DNA from: Segatella hominis
GTDB lineage: Bacteria > Bacteroidota > Bacteroidia > Bacteroidales > Bacteroidaceae
DNA length: 64,000 nt
NCBI RefSeq assembly: GCF_019249725.2
Contig: NZ_CP137559.1
Coordinates: forward strand, 3,103,001 to 3,167,000
Reading direction: 5' to 3'
Below the pieces are notes generated by a model that was not told the origin of the DNA, searched no databases, and was given only the letters and a program-made list of their open reading frames with translations. Position numbers and translations under genes: made by a program. Position 1 is the first letter of the stretch. Every line of letters starts with the position of its first letter. This document shows positions 7,910 to 17,065 of the stretch, piece after piece.

Positions 7910-9451
7910 TTATAGTCCTTTCCCCATGTGAGGATGCAATACTTCTTTGTTCATGGCAGCCTCAAAGTTTCTCGCCGCCACATCCATTGGCGTATCTACT
8001 CCTGGCTTGAAGTAGGGACGAGGTGGCGCAGGTGCTGCACCATGATGGTGGTCAACTATCACTACAGGTGCGCCATGTGGACGATGTAGCTCACTGCCTA
8101 CTTCGGCAGCAACACCCAATCCTGCTAACAGTGCAGCTCCAATCTTGGTTCCCAAACTGGTACGGTCTTTCATATCTACCTCACCGAATATCTTGGAAAA
8201 AAGTTTCATGCGATGGTAGTCATCCACTGCCATGAACTTGTCATACTGCTTCTGCGTTATCTCGTGGCTTACTCGCTCACCGTTGATGACGGCGGTCATG
8301 CGGTACTTGCCTTCCTGCTCCGCTGGCTCCACTCGTATCTCACCAACAGTTACTTCTCTGCCATGCTTGCCTTCACGGAACCACCCCTTGCTCTCGTCCA
8401 AGTCCTGCCCATCCACAATACCTACTTTATTGTTCATAGGTTCTTGCTGCACTTGCAATGGCTCGACGGTAGATTGCAACCGCATCTTGCCGTCCAACTC
8501 CTGCTGCACCTCTGGACGCAAACTGATTTGGATGCGCTCCTTGCTGTTGAGCATGTCCATTGTTATCTTGTCTGCGAAATCATCCTTGATGACATTGTTC
8601 AGTATCTCCAGTCGTTTGGCTACAGATACTTGCTTGACAGAATTGTTGGTCAAAGCCTTCAATTCTTCGTCAGTCAAGTCATACACCATATCACTGTTGG
8701 TTCCTTCTGATTGGATGGTGAGTGTCTTTGCCTTCTCATCGATGATGATACCGTGTGAAGACAGGCATTCCTGCCATTGATCGTTGGAGAAATATACAGG
8801 TGAGCTTATCAGTTCCTTGTAGGGTTTGGCTGGCTCTTTGCTTCTTGGACGTGTCTCTACAGGTGTCACCACGGCTTGCAGGTTTTGTAATACATCTGCT
8901 TGTGATGCTACTTGTTGCTGTCCTTTATAGTAAAAGCCATAACCTCCAGAGGTTAACTCACCAGGTTTCAGCCTTCTGTCTGGTCTTTCCGCTACCATTG
9001 GTGCTCCTGCATAGAACATCTGTCCTCCGACTCTGCGTAGATGATAGCCGTCCTGCATTCTCGGTGTCCAACCTAAAAACTCTGGACTCCATCCTAACCG
9101 TCCGTATTCTCCAGTACCAATCCTATATCCATGCAGTCCCATAGCCACTCTTCCATTGGCATTTCTTGCATGGACAAGGTTTCTCGGCATATAGAAGTCT
9201 TTGCTGATGATGCTGGTAAAGACATTGTACGCCTTCTTATTGGCAGAGTTGGTTCCCCAATCGGTCAATGCCAACATCTGTTTCTCGGTGAGGTTATAGG
9301 TCAGCAGTGGGGAGTCATGTCCCTGTACCGCCAGTTGATAACCATCACCGTTGGCTATGATATGGGCTTGCATGCCATTGCGCATCAGGATGTCACGCAT
9401 CTCTGGTTGTATGTCCATCTGTCTTGGATTCAAGTTCTTTCTTATCGCCAT
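7910..9451 (-). CDS. Triple-repeat ICE protein of unknown function
   Basis: This 513-residue protein contains three related blocks, each starting with an aromatic/His-x-Leu/Ile-Thr motif and a helix: YNLTEKQMLALTDWG (about residue 72), YDLTDEELKALTNNSVK (about 250) and HEITQKQYDKFMAVDDYH (about 398). Each is followed by a helix with IxxxIxxxF spacing (VFTSIISKDF, ILNNVIKDDF, LFSKIFGEVD). The C-terminus is Gly/His/Pro-rich (VVIVDHHHGAAPAPPRPYF). The repeats recall DUF3945/DUF4099-type modules found in Bacteroidetes elements, but I cannot name the family with certainty. Confidence 0.7.
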   Translation of the reverse strand: MAIRKNLNPRQMDIQPEMRDILMRNGMQAHIIANGDGYQLAVQGHDSPLLTYNLTEKQMLALTDWGTNSANKKAYNVFTSIISKDFYMPRNLVHARNANGRVAMGLHGYRIGTGEYGRLGWSPEFLGWTPRMQDGYHLRRVGGQMFYAGAPMVAERPDRRLKPGELTSGGYGFYYKGQQQVASQADVLQNLQAVVTPVETRPRSKEPAKPYKELISSPVYFSNDQWQECLSSHGIIIDEKAKTLTIQSEGTNSDMVYDLTDEELKALTNNSVKQVSVAKRLEILNNVIKDDFADKITMDMLNSKERIQISLRPEVQQELDGKMRLQSTVEPLQVQQEPMNNKVGIVDGQDLDESKGWFREGKHGREVTVGEIRVEPAEQEGKYRMTAVINGERVSHEITQKQYDKFMAVDDYHRMKLFSKIFGEVDMKDRTSLGTKIGAALLAGLGVAAEVGSELHRPHGAPVVIVDHHHGAAPAPPRPYFKPGVDTPMDVAARNFEAAMNKEVLHPHMGKGL

Positions 9452-9463
9452 AGCATGATTGTA

Positions 9464-9688
9464 TTAAGCGTTCTCTGTTTCCATTCCTTGCTCTAACAGT
9501 TCGTCTTTGTACTTCACAAACTGTTCCGCACTCTCGTTGCCGATGCACAGGGCGTGTTCCTTGCAGTATTCTTGATACTCGTTCTGCCATTCCTCACTGA
9601 AATGGTTCACATAGTCAAGCCAACCGTATTCACCGCTCTGCATCTTCTCCACAAGGATGTTTTCTGTATAATATGGTCCTTTTCTCAT
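9464..9688 (-). CDS. Small acidic ICE protein
   Basis: The 74-residue product starts MRKGPYYTENILVEKMQSGE and ends EQGMETENA. It is predicted helical and rich in Glu, Tyr and Trp, with one Cys pair candidate (EYCKEHALC). Short proteins of this kind recur between DUF4099-like and primase-like genes in Bacteroidetes conjugative elements. It lies between genes of the operon with small gaps (12 and 26 nt), which supports real coding. Function unknown. Confidence 0.6.
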   Translation of the reverse strand: MRKGPYYTENILVEKMQSGEYGWLDYVNHFSEEWQNEYQEYCKEHALCIGNESAEQFVKYKDELLEQGMETENA

Positions 9689-9714
9689 TTCTTCCCTAAA
9701 TTTGATGTTTCACG

Positions 9715-10473
9715 TTACTTCCTTGCGACAGCAGAAGCATGTCTTCCGGCAGCTTTCTTTTGCTCATTCCACAGTTCTTCGGTATATTCCTCCTCTGGAA
9801 CATAGTCGAGATTACCGTCAACATCCATTACCCAACAGCCATAGATGCCGAAGGTGTATTTGTCCCACTCTCGCTTGCCTTCCTTACGCCACTGCTCACC
9901 ATCGCCGTTGGCGAAGCGGATGCCAGTATCGCTCTTCAGGTCGATGCCTACGGTCAAAGGTTCGTCTTCTACGGCAAATGTCAGAGTCTCGCCATTTTGG
10001 ATGCTCTTTAGCTCCGTTCCTCCAAGACTGAGTTCGTCAGATAGCACCTGCAAGTTTCTACCAATCACAGGTGTCGGCACAGCCATCACTTGGTTGGTCT
10101 CTCCGTCAATCTGTACAAATGCCTTGACATGTGTGCCATCTGGCATATCCACATCTGCCACCACAGCCTTGCCCTGCTTCAACAGTTCCTGCTGCTCCTT
10201 GGTGAATTTGTCCAATGGGGCGTACTTCAATACAGGATAGAACATCACATCCACATTTCCGTCTGCCATTCTTACCAAGGCAATTCGGGTTCTGCTCTTG
10301 ATACTGTAGCCCTCGTTTACTTCCATGCTCACAGGCAACACTGGCGATGGACGACCATTGCTGATGTCATCCAAGGCATGCATCGGAAGGTCTTCTATCA
10401 TCTCATGGGTAAGACCGAACTTTGCAAGTGTCTGATACGGCACTTCGCTTTCTTCAAATGAGTTTCTTTTCAT
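9715..10473 (-). CDS. DUF4099/DUF3945-like protein, first gene of the operon
   Basis: The 252-residue product starts MKRNSFEESEVPYQTLAKFG. The block LAKFGLTHEMIEDLPMHALD and NGRPSPVLPV fits the N-terminal DUF4099 domain. The region LLKQGKAVVADVDMPDGTHV and FVQIDGETNQVM fits a DUF3945-type repeat. Such proteins are common in Bacteroidetes mobile elements but have no assigned biochemistry. It is the promoter-proximal gene of the minus operon that runs to the left edge. A TATCTTTG box lies 42-49 nt upstream of the ATG. Confidence 0.75.
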   Translation of the reverse strand: MKRNSFEESEVPYQTLAKFGLTHEMIEDLPMHALDDISNGRPSPVLPVSMEVNEGYSIKSRTRIALVRMADGNVDVMFYPVLKYAPLDKFTKEQQELLKQGKAVVADVDMPDGTHVKAFVQIDGETNQVMAVPTPVIGRNLQVLSDELSLGGTELKSIQNGETLTFAVEDEPLTVGIDLKSDTGIRFANGDGEQWRKEGKREWDKYTFGIYGCWVMDVDGNLDYVPEEEYTEELWNEQKKAAGRHASAVARK

Positions 10474-10514
10474 ATTCTGATTATATTTTGAATGATACTT
10501 TGCATATAGCCATG

Positions 10515-10522
10515 CAAAGATA
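10515..10522 (-). promoter_or_regulatory. Bacteroidota -7 box (TATCTTTG) of the left operon
   Basis: On the minus strand TATCTTTG matches TAnnTTTG exactly, with a TTG about 18 nt upstream (TTTCTTG) as -33 element. Predicted transcription start is about 10,510, giving a leader near 37 nt for the gene starting at 10,473. Confidence 0.65.
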
Positions 10523-10601
10523 GCCCAAGAGTAATGAATACAAGAAAGCCTACGTTCTTCTGCTCAATCTTTTCCGTTTTATTATGATTATATCATCATT
10601 T

Positions 10602-10625
10602 CATACTCTCAATCATACTTTAATC
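10602..10625. promoter_or_regulatory. 24-bp shared regulatory motif, copy 1
   Basis: The 24 bases here are identical, in the same orientation, to 42,912-42,935, 32 kb away upstream of the tra operon. Read on the minus strand they contain AGTATGA twice, about 11 bp apart (one helical turn), like an operator with two in-phase half-sites. It lies between the divergent promoters of the left operon and the M23 gene. Confidence 0.6.
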
Positions 10626-10678
10626 TTATTTTATGTTATACTTTTACAGCATCGACAATCACTCTTGATATCTTTCCC

Positions 10679-10686
10679 TAACTTTG
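10679..10686 (+). promoter_or_regulatory. -7 box (TAACTTTG) directly before the M23 gene
   Basis: TAACTTTG matches TAnnTTTG and ends four bases before the ATG at 10,691. Transcription would start at or next to the start codon, so the mRNA would be leaderless or nearly so. Confidence 0.55.
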
Positions 10687-10690
10687 CACC

Positions 10691-11344
10691 ATGAAATGGA
10701 AAATAGTGGTATTATGGGTAATAAGTTGTCTGGCGGTATCGAGTGCAAAGGCGCAGTTCAATACCGTCAGCAATAACGTATGCCGTTACAAAGTCAGGAA
10801 AGTGGAGGAGAAGTTTCTACTTCCTGCCAATCAACCTGTAGATTCTATACAAGCAAATCTACTTCAACAGGAAACAGACTCTGTGGATAGCAAACAAAAA
10901 CAGTGGATAAGCGGCTATCCAAGCATCACTTATCCACTGAAATCAATCAAAGTCACCAGTCCTTACGGCTATCGTCGTGACCCTATCACAGGAAAACAAT
11001 CATGGCACAATGGTTTGGATCTTCGTGCGAAGAATGAACCTGCCTATTCCATGATGGAGGGTATTGTTGAAAAGATAGGGTATGACCGTCGTTCTGGCAA
11101 TTATGTTACGTTGAAACATGGCAACTATCATGTTAGTTATTGCCATTTGTCTTCCGTTATAGTTGGCAAAGGTGAGCGTGTTTTCTCTGGTACCATTGTT
11201 GGCGTTACTGGTAATACTGGTCGCAGTACTGGCTGTCATCTCCACCTTACATGCAAAAAGGATGGCAAGAGTTTCAATCCTACCATCCTTTTGAATCTTA
11301 TTGAAAAGTCTTTTGCGTTGTCTGCTTTATCAATAAGTAAATGA
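10691..11344 (+). CDS. Secreted M23 (LytM) zinc endopeptidase
   Basis: This 217-residue protein has a signal peptide (about residues 1-22, ending AKAQ) and an M23 domain from about residue 80 to the end. All catalytic positions are present: HNGLD (H106, D110), YCHLSSV (H152) and HLHL (H183, H185). It should cut peptidoglycan cross-links, which in conjugative elements opens the cell wall for the secretion channel. It is transcribed divergently from the left operon and appears intact, unlike the degenerate M23-like protein at 3011-4149. Confidence 0.88.
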   Translation: MKWKIVVLWVISCLAVSSAKAQFNTVSNNVCRYKVRKVEEKFLLPANQPVDSIQANLLQQETDSVDSKQKQWISGYPSITYPLKSIKVTSPYGYRRDPITGKQSWHNGLDLRAKNEPAYSMMEGIVEKIGYDRRSGNYVTLKHGNYHVSYCHLSSVIVGKGERVFSGTIVGVTGNTGRSTGCHLHLTCKKDGKSFNPTILLNLIEKSFALSALSISK

Positions 11345-11353
11345 GAGAGTCGT

Positions 11354-12562
11354 TTACCTAACTCTTACACCTTTACCATTCAGAACTTCACCTCTAATAT
11401 CATCAGTTTTGCATAAATACAAGTCATAGCCAATGGCTGTAATATCGCAATATCTTGGAGGAGTAATGACTTTTCCACTTGGTGACATCAACCCATACCA
11501 ACCAAGTTCTGCTTCATATTTTTTGCAATTTGCAGTCTTTTGATAAGGTGTTGGTTCTGCCTCTTCGGTCTCTCCCGTTAGATTTCCGTCATCATCATAG
11601 TTTTTTGCCGTAGTATATCGTATTTCATCGGTATCATACAATAATCTGTCAACATTACTAATCAAGAAATCGTCAATCAATTCACCTTGCAAATTATATT
11701 TGCGAAGAGTGTGGTCTTTCATTGTTGCAGTAATGCTATTACCAGAGATCCAGAGGTCTGCTTCCATGAAAGGCAATATTGGTTTCAGATTTTCTGTAAG
11801 AACACTCTGCATACCTCCTTTACTTACTACAAAGAAAGAATCCTTGGGCGAAATAGCATCATATTCAGCTTTCAACATCCAATTTCCTTTTTTGTCTATC
11901 AAACCAAATTTGTTACGTTTGTTGTTATGTATTACGCAATGCCCATTGTGAAATACATACCCTTCTGCACCAGTGATGTATGGAATATTCAAGTCAATAA
12001 CGACATTTCCTTTGAAGTCGATGAATTTTATCTTACCGTTGTCATCTACGGAAGCCAAGCCATCAGAAAACACCCATGCGTGCTTGTACTGAGGCTTGAT
12101 AGCTATTTCACCTGTCAGCATATTGAAGTAGCCACGAGCATCGCCGTTACTATAACAGACAAGCGAGTCGTCCCCCAATGGTTTTGAAATCCAATGTATG
12201 CCCTTGACAGTCTTCTTGCCATCACGAGTCTCCACATATCCATCCGTCTCATAGGCCCGGCTATAGTAAGTGGCATTTCTTGACAGGTACTGCGAGTCAT
12301 AGTAGGATTCATCCAAATATTTCGCAGCATTCACTTTCTTGTAAACAAACTCGTATAACGCATTACCTCCAGCACATGCAAACACAAACATGATGAACGC
12401 AAAACAGCCTCCAACAACACGTCGAATAAACTTGCCATACTTAGATTCATCCTTCATTCCAAGTATCACGGTGAACCATTCTGCTGTTGCAGCAATGATA
12501 CCTGTTAAACCTTTCCAAAATAAAACAATCGTTCTTTTTAGGGTTCTCTTTCTTTTTTCCAT
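11354..12562 (-). CDS. WG-repeat protein with N-terminal membrane anchor
   Basis: The 402-residue protein starts MEKRKRTLKRTIVLFWKGLT and has a transmembrane helix at about residues 47-66 (CFAFIMFVFACAGGNALYEF). The remainder shows WG/KWG-type beta repeats: GYFNMLTGEIAIKPQYKHAW, FIDFKGNVVID, KFGLIDKKGNWMLKAEYDAI and WYGLMSPSGKVITPPRYCDI. WG repeats form beta-sheet scaffolds of mostly unknown ligand. It is convergent with the M23 gene (9-bp gap) and 86 bp from the DUF3298-like gene, and is probably cargo rather than transfer machinery. Confidence 0.8.
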   Translation of the reverse strand: MEKRKRTLKRTIVLFWKGLTGIIAATAEWFTVILGMKDESKYGKFIRRVVGGCFAFIMFVFACAGGNALYEFVYKKVNAAKYLDESYYDSQYLSRNATYYSRAYETDGYVETRDGKKTVKGIHWISKPLGDDSLVCYSNGDARGYFNMLTGEIAIKPQYKHAWVFSDGLASVDDNGKIKFIDFKGNVVIDLNIPYITGAEGYVFHNGHCVIHNNKRNKFGLIDKKGNWMLKAEYDAISPKDSFFVVSKGGMQSVLTENLKPILPFMEADLWISGNSITATMKDHTLRKYNLQGELIDDFLISNVDRLLYDTDEIRYTTAKNYDDDGNLTGETEEAEPTPYQKTANCKKYEAELGWYGLMSPSGKVITPPRYCDITAIGYDLYLCKTDDIRGEVLNGKGVRVR

Positions 12563-12648
12563 ATTTATATGATATTTTGTGTGTCAATTATTTATCTATT
12601 GATGAAAATAAAGTAAAAGAAGTAACCTGTCTCATTGTCAAAATATTG

Positions 12649-14112
12649 CTATTTGATGAATCTTTGCAACTTTGGTTTCAATTCCTCGTGCTTGGAATAG
12701 TCAAACATCAAACATTTATTAGCTTCCTTGAAAGGTATAACTGCATGGTATTCGCCTGCTGCAAAGCAATCAATCTGATAAGGATGATATGTCAAGACAA
12801 TCCCTTCTGGCAGTACGGCAAAGTGAGTCAAAGGAAAATCCTTCTCGGTAAATGCCTTTTCGTTGTAACCATTCCATCCAGCCCAATCATCGCAAGAATA
12901 ATTATGTACAAGAAATGACCGCATTACCTCGTCCATACCGCTTGTATCAATCATTGGACAATGGAAAGAGAAAATGCTATGCGTGAAATCCTCCCATGAA
13001 TTTTCACGTTCATAACAGAAATCGTATTCTTTCTTCAAACTCTCCAATGCTAAATGCCGAAAAAGTTGTACCATCGCAGGTTTCACGGAATTGTTGACAT
13101 CCAACAATCCGCCTCTTCGCTTGTCATATGTGATGTAATATTCACGAGGCAAATCATGAAGTCCTCCATTGTAAAGGCTTGCCCAATAATAGTATGTGGT
13201 ATAGTCATCACAGTCTGCCACTTTCCTCACTCTTATATTGCAAGTCATTCTAAGCTCCAACGTATCTTCTATTTGATACTCTGCCCGACAAAGTTTCTCC
13301 CACAATACACCATATTCATCCAAAGAATGCTGCATATCTTTTAACGACGTACACTTGCCTACAGGAATGCCCATATTGTTTTGCAACTGATAGAACGCGT
13401 CATCCCTGATAGCAGCCATCATCCATTCACGGATGGCTTTATCAGAATCAGCATTACCTTTAGGTATATCCAAATCCACACTAAATCCGGCATCCACACT
13501 TTCGTACTTGCTCCTTGGCTTGATGTAATAATCCTTAGTAAAATGTTCTATATACGCATCCATACTGCCACCCATCTTCTTTGCATTGTATAGATCGGCG
13601 AATGAAACTTCCTTTGTTTGTGCACCGGCTACTAATTTCACAAATCCTTCATTATTTGTTTTTCGACAATATACATCATCTTTAAGTCCGATACATTTTC
13701 CATCAGAGAAGCAAATCGTATCAGAACTTGTGAAAAGGTGTAAGTTTTTCCACTGACCAAGATAATAAAGTCCAGACGCACAGCATGGAGATGAGAACAA
13801 TATCTTTCTATCCTTGATGTCATAAACATCATTGTCGTCAATGCTCACATAGTTGATGGTATTGTCAATAGAAGTGATATTTGTTGCTCCAATTTGAGGA
13901 TAATAGAAGCCATTACGTTCATACTTTAGAAGGTAACATGGTGTCTTTTCATCGGAATGTTCATAGTTCCAAACGATAAACAGACTGTCACCAATTCGTT
14001 CTTGAATAGTGAACGTATCACCATCCAAGACAAGGGTATCTTCGTCAATGACTTCCCCTTTTAATCCGACTCCCATACGCAAACCATGACAGCCAGTAAG
14101 AACTGCAAGCAT
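12649..14112 (-). CDS. DUF3298/RsiV-like lipoprotein, N-terminus apparently cut by IS1380
   Basis: The frame gives 487 residues from MLAVLTGC. The C-terminal 230 residues match the DUF3298/RsiV pattern (CRAEYQIEDTLELRMTCNIR, LPREYYITYDKRRGGLLDV, and FAVLPEGIVLTYHPYQID with FAAGEYHAVIPFKE). LTGC is a lipobox, but only seven residues precede the Cys. The frame continues upstream for twelve more sense codons (FKSKCCGIKVFL, a proper signal-peptide n-region) without a start codon before it meets a TAA in the IS1380 flank. I infer that the insertion removed the true start, so export and perhaps expression are impaired. Confidence 0.75.
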   Translation of the reverse strand: MLAVLTGCHGLRMGVGLKGEVIDEDTLVLDGDTFTIQERIGDSLFIVWNYEHSDEKTPCYLLKYERNGFYYPQIGATNITSIDNTINYVSIDDNDVYDIKDRKILFSSPCCASGLYYLGQWKNLHLFTSSDTICFSDGKCIGLKDDVYCRKTNNEGFVKLVAGAQTKEVSFADLYNAKKMGGSMDAYIEHFTKDYYIKPRSKYESVDAGFSVDLDIPKGNADSDKAIREWMMAAIRDDAFYQLQNNMGIPVGKCTSLKDMQHSLDEYGVLWEKLCRAEYQIEDTLELRMTCNIRVRKVADCDDYTTYYYWASLYNGGLHDLPREYYITYDKRRGGLLDVNNSVKPAMVQLFRHLALESLKKEYDFCYERENSWEDFTHSIFSFHCPMIDTSGMDEVMRSFLVHNYSCDDWAGWNGYNEKAFTEKDFPLTHFAVLPEGIVLTYHPYQIDCFAAGEYHAVIPFKEANKCLMFDYSKHEELKPKLQRFIK

Positions 14113-14229
14113 AAGGAATACCTTAATTCCGCAACACTTTGATTTAAATTAATTTATAAGTTCCTGAGCAACAAAAAGTTGCCCAGGATTTTGCCGTGTC
14201 AGATTTTTCACTTATCTTAGTGTTGCAAT

Positions 14230-15555
14230 CACTAGTGTCCCGTTAAAACGAGACGATTTAAATATAAGTTATTAAAATAGAATGATTTAGACTCGATATT
14301 TCATGTACACGATTTGAATTGACTAACTTTGCAGTCTTTATCAAAGAAGCGTGTTACATGAATTTCGGAAAGATCGTATTCGCACAGATTATGCAGTTCA
14401 TACCTCGTAGGGAATTCAATGATATTGTTGCCAAGTACAGAGGCAATTACAGGGTGAGAAACCTCACCTGTTATGACCAGTTGCTGGTTATGTGCCTGGC
14501 TCAATATGCTGATAAGAATAGTCTGCGCGATATAGAGGCAAGCCTGAATGCGTTGGCTGTTACACATAAGCTCTATCACTGCGGTATTAGCTATGCCGTC
14601 CCTCGCAATACTTTGGCTAAGGCGAATGAGCTCAGAGATTGGCATATCTATGCGGAATTGGGGCAAGTCCTTATCAAAAAGGTGCGTCCGCTCTATGCGA
14701 AGGATAGCTTCAGACTTGACATTGACAACATGGTCTATGCGTTCGACAGCAGTACCATCAGTCTCTGTCTCAAACTCTGTCCTTGGGCAAAATTCAGAAA
14801 GAAGAAGGGTGGCATTAAACTGCATGCCCAGCTTGATTTGAGAGGCAATCTCCCAGTATTCGTGCTTTTGACCAAAGCTTCGGTTCACGATGTTAACGCT
14901 TTGGATGAAATCTGTGTCGAGATGGGAGCTATCTATCTGATAGACAAAGGGTATGTGGACTTCAACAGACTCTTCAATATCATCCACAAGAATGGCGCAT
15001 TCTTTGTAACAAGAGCTAAGGACAACATGCAATATGAGATTGTCAAGTCCATGCCTGTTGATAAGCAGACAGGTGTTATCAGTGATGAGATTGTCAGACT
15101 TACTAAGGAAAACTCCAAGCAGAAGTACCCAGAGGAATTTCGCATGGTAGTCTATGAAGACTTTGCCACGGGAAATCTCTACCGTTTCATCACCAACCAC
15201 TTGGGATACGATGCTCTTACCATCGCAGAACTCTATAGAGAGCGATGGAACGTGGAACTTTTCTTCAAATGGATAAAGCAACATCTGCATATCAAGTCGT
15301 TTTACGGAACCTCAGAGAATGCTGTCTATACACAAATCTGGATAGCAGTCTGTGCATTTCTGCTACTGGCTATAGCCAAGAAGCACATGCATATCGAGGA
15401 ACCATCTCTGTATATGATTTCCCAGACCATAGGTACTATGTTGTTTGAGAGGATACCCATACCTGAATTGTTTAACAAACCTATTATTAACGTCCCAAAG
15501 GATGATGGTCAACTCGATTTATTTCGAGATCTAAAATCTTAACGGGACAGTAGTG
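14230..15555 (+). mobile_element. Complete IS4-family insertion sequence (1326 bp)
   Basis: Terminal inverted repeats are CACTAGTGTCCCGTTAA at 14,230-14,246 and its near-perfect complement at 15,539-15,555. The 9-bp target duplication TGTTGCAAT is present at both sides (14,221-14,229 and 15,556-15,564). One transposase gene fills the element and its TAA lies in the right repeat. Insertion was into the IS1380 leader, so it post-dates that element. Confidence 0.92.
14358..15542 (+). CDS. IS4-family DDE transposase
   Basis: From MNFGKIVF (14,358) the protein has 394 residues; the frame extends in-frame to 14,319. An N-terminal DUF4372-like domain (FAQIMQFIPRREFNDIVAKY) precedes the RNase-H-like catalytic core. 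The expected acidic residues are in YAFDSSTISL, AIYLIDKGYVDF and the YRERWNVELFFKWIK signature (Y-(2)-R-(3)-E-(6)-K) typical of IS4. Length and motifs are intact, so the element is probably active. Confidence 0.92.
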   Translation: MNFGKIVFAQIMQFIPRREFNDIVAKYRGNYRVRNLTCYDQLLVMCLAQYADKNSLRDIEASLNALAVTHKLYHCGISYAVPRNTLAKANELRDWHIYAELGQVLIKKVRPLYAKDSFRLDIDNMVYAFDSSTISLCLKLCPWAKFRKKKGGIKLHAQLDLRGNLPVFVLLTKASVHDVNALDEICVEMGAIYLIDKGYVDFNRLFNIIHKNGAFFVTRAKDNMQYEIVKSMPVDKQTGVISDEIVRLTKENSKQKYPEEFRMVVYEDFATGNLYRFITNHLGYDALTIAELYRERWNVELFFKWIKQHLHIKSFYGTSENAVYTQIWIAVCAFLLLAIAKKHMHIEEPSLYMISQTIGTMLFERIPIPELFNKPIINVPKDDGQLDLFRDLKS

Positions 15556-15593
15556 TGTTGCAATTAGAAAACAAGCGAAAATCGTAACAAGGC

Positions 15594-15998
15594 ATGGCAA
15601 AGGTACAAATAAAATCTGAGAAACTCACACCTTTTGGAGGAATTTTTTCAATCATGGAGAAATTTGACTCCATGCTTTCACCCGTTATCGACTCAACACT
15701 GGGTCAGAGATGCCGCAGTATCATCGGATATCAGTTCAGCGAGATAGTCCGTTCGCTGATGAGCGTTTATTTCTGTGGCGGCTCATGCGTGGAAGACGTA
15801 ACGTCACAACTGATGCGCCATCTCTCGTATCATCCTACCCTTCGTACATGCAGCTCTGATACCATCCTCAGAGCCATCAAGGAACTGACACAGGAAAACA
15901 TCTCCTATACTTCCGACCAAGGCAAGACCTATGATTTCAATACTGCAGACAAACTCAACACATTGCTTATAAACGCTTTGGTTTCTACAGTCCGCTGA
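15594..15998 (+). pseudogene. IS1380-family transposase, N-terminal fragment
   Basis: The frame starts MAKVQIKSEKLTPFGGIFSI and continues FDSMLSPVIDSTLGQR, characteristic of IS1380 transposases of Bacteroidetes. It ends after 134 residues, where an intact enzyme has about 400 or more. The last codons run into the neighbouring AAA gene at a short region readable as either gene (GGTTTCTACAG, 15,980-15,990). Confidence 0.8.
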
Positions 15999-17020
15999 AA
16001 GATTGCGACCCATACCTGCGCTTTGTGTTCCTCACAGGCATAACAAAATTCTCGCAACTCAGCATATTCAGCGAACTGAACAACATAAAGAACATCAGCA
16101 TGCTGCCCGAATATGAAGGAATATGCGGCATAACCAAAGAGGAACTGCTGACCCAACTGTCCGAGGACATAGACGAACTTGCTGCCAGCCAAAAGCTTAC
16201 GCGCGAACAGACAATTGAGAAATTGCGCAGCAACTACGACGGCTACCATTTCACATGGCCGTCGTCCGACATCTACAACCCGTTCAGTCTGCTCAACTGT
16301 TTCGCCGACAAGATGTTCGACATGTACTGGTTCTCAAGCGGAACGCCAACTTACATGATAGAGATGATGCGGAAATTCGGCGTTATTCCGTCGGACATAG
16401 GCGAAGGGGTTGATGCCATCCGCCCCGAATTTGACGCTCCTACAGAGAACATGGAGTCGCTCACTCCGTTGCTTTATCAGAGCGGGTACCTAACAATAAA
16501 GAATTTCGACGCTTTTGGCGAAGTGTATCATCTCGGCATACCCAACAAGGAAATACGTGTGGGACTGTTCCAATCTCTGTTGCCAAAATATCTCGGCAAC
16601 AAGGGAGGGCGCGGCGGTACGGCCGTGGCAAAGATGGCTTCGCTCATCAACCGCGACGACATGGACGGCGCCCTGCGGCTGATGAAAGATTTTCTGTCAA
16701 CCGTTCCTTATTGCGACAACACGAAATATGAAGGGCACTACCAGCAACTGCTCTACATAATGTTCTCGCTTCTCACCAACTACCGCATGCAGGTGGAAGT
16801 GCGCACCCACAAGGGACGCATCGATGCCGTGCTCGAAACATCGAACCGCATATATGTAATTGAAACGAAATTAAACGGCTCGGCAGAAGAAGCCATGCGG
16901 CAGATTGAAGAAAAGGCTTATGCCGACGCTTACAAAGACGCAGGCAAACCTGTGACTAAGGTGGGAATAAACTTCAACGTGGAAAACGAAGCCAATTTCA
17001 CGGAATGGGTGATTAAATAA
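15976..17020 (+). pseudogene. AAA-ATPase-like/PD-(D/E)XK nuclease protein, N-terminally truncated
   Basis: The frame FYSPLKDCDPYLRFVFLTGI then TKFSQLSIFSELNNIKNISM is a highly conserved central block of the AAA-ATPase_like family. The C-terminus has the DUF1703/PDDEXK_9 nuclease-like core (EVRTHKGRIDAVLETSNRIY and VIETKLNGSAEEAM; D..E-x-K pattern). The Walker A/B part expected upstream is absent, removed when this sequence was joined to the IS1380 fragment. The first ATG (16,025) would make 331 residues. These proteins occur in many copies in Bacteroidetes, and their function is poorly defined. Confidence 0.75.
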
Positions 17021-17065
17021 CCATCTTTTTTCACTTTTAATCAAGCCATATTCCACCCCATTCAA

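Larger units (their letters stand above)
14161..15978 (+). mobile_element. IS1380-family relic (5' end), interrupted by IS4-family element
   Basis: The left end begins near 14,161 with the stem-loop CCTGAGCAAC-A5-GTTGCCCAGG (14,163-14,187). The leader (to 14,229) continues at 15,565 after the nested element. The transposase N-terminus is encoded at 15,594-15,998. The element stops at about 15,978-15,990, where sequence switches to the AAA/PD-(D/E)XK gene. The 3' two-thirds and the right end are missing, so it cannot move by itself. Confidence 0.65.

Noticed and set aside
14301..15290. Minus-strand frame in the IS4-family element
   Set aside because: Antisense of the transposase. The plus frame carries the DDE signature.
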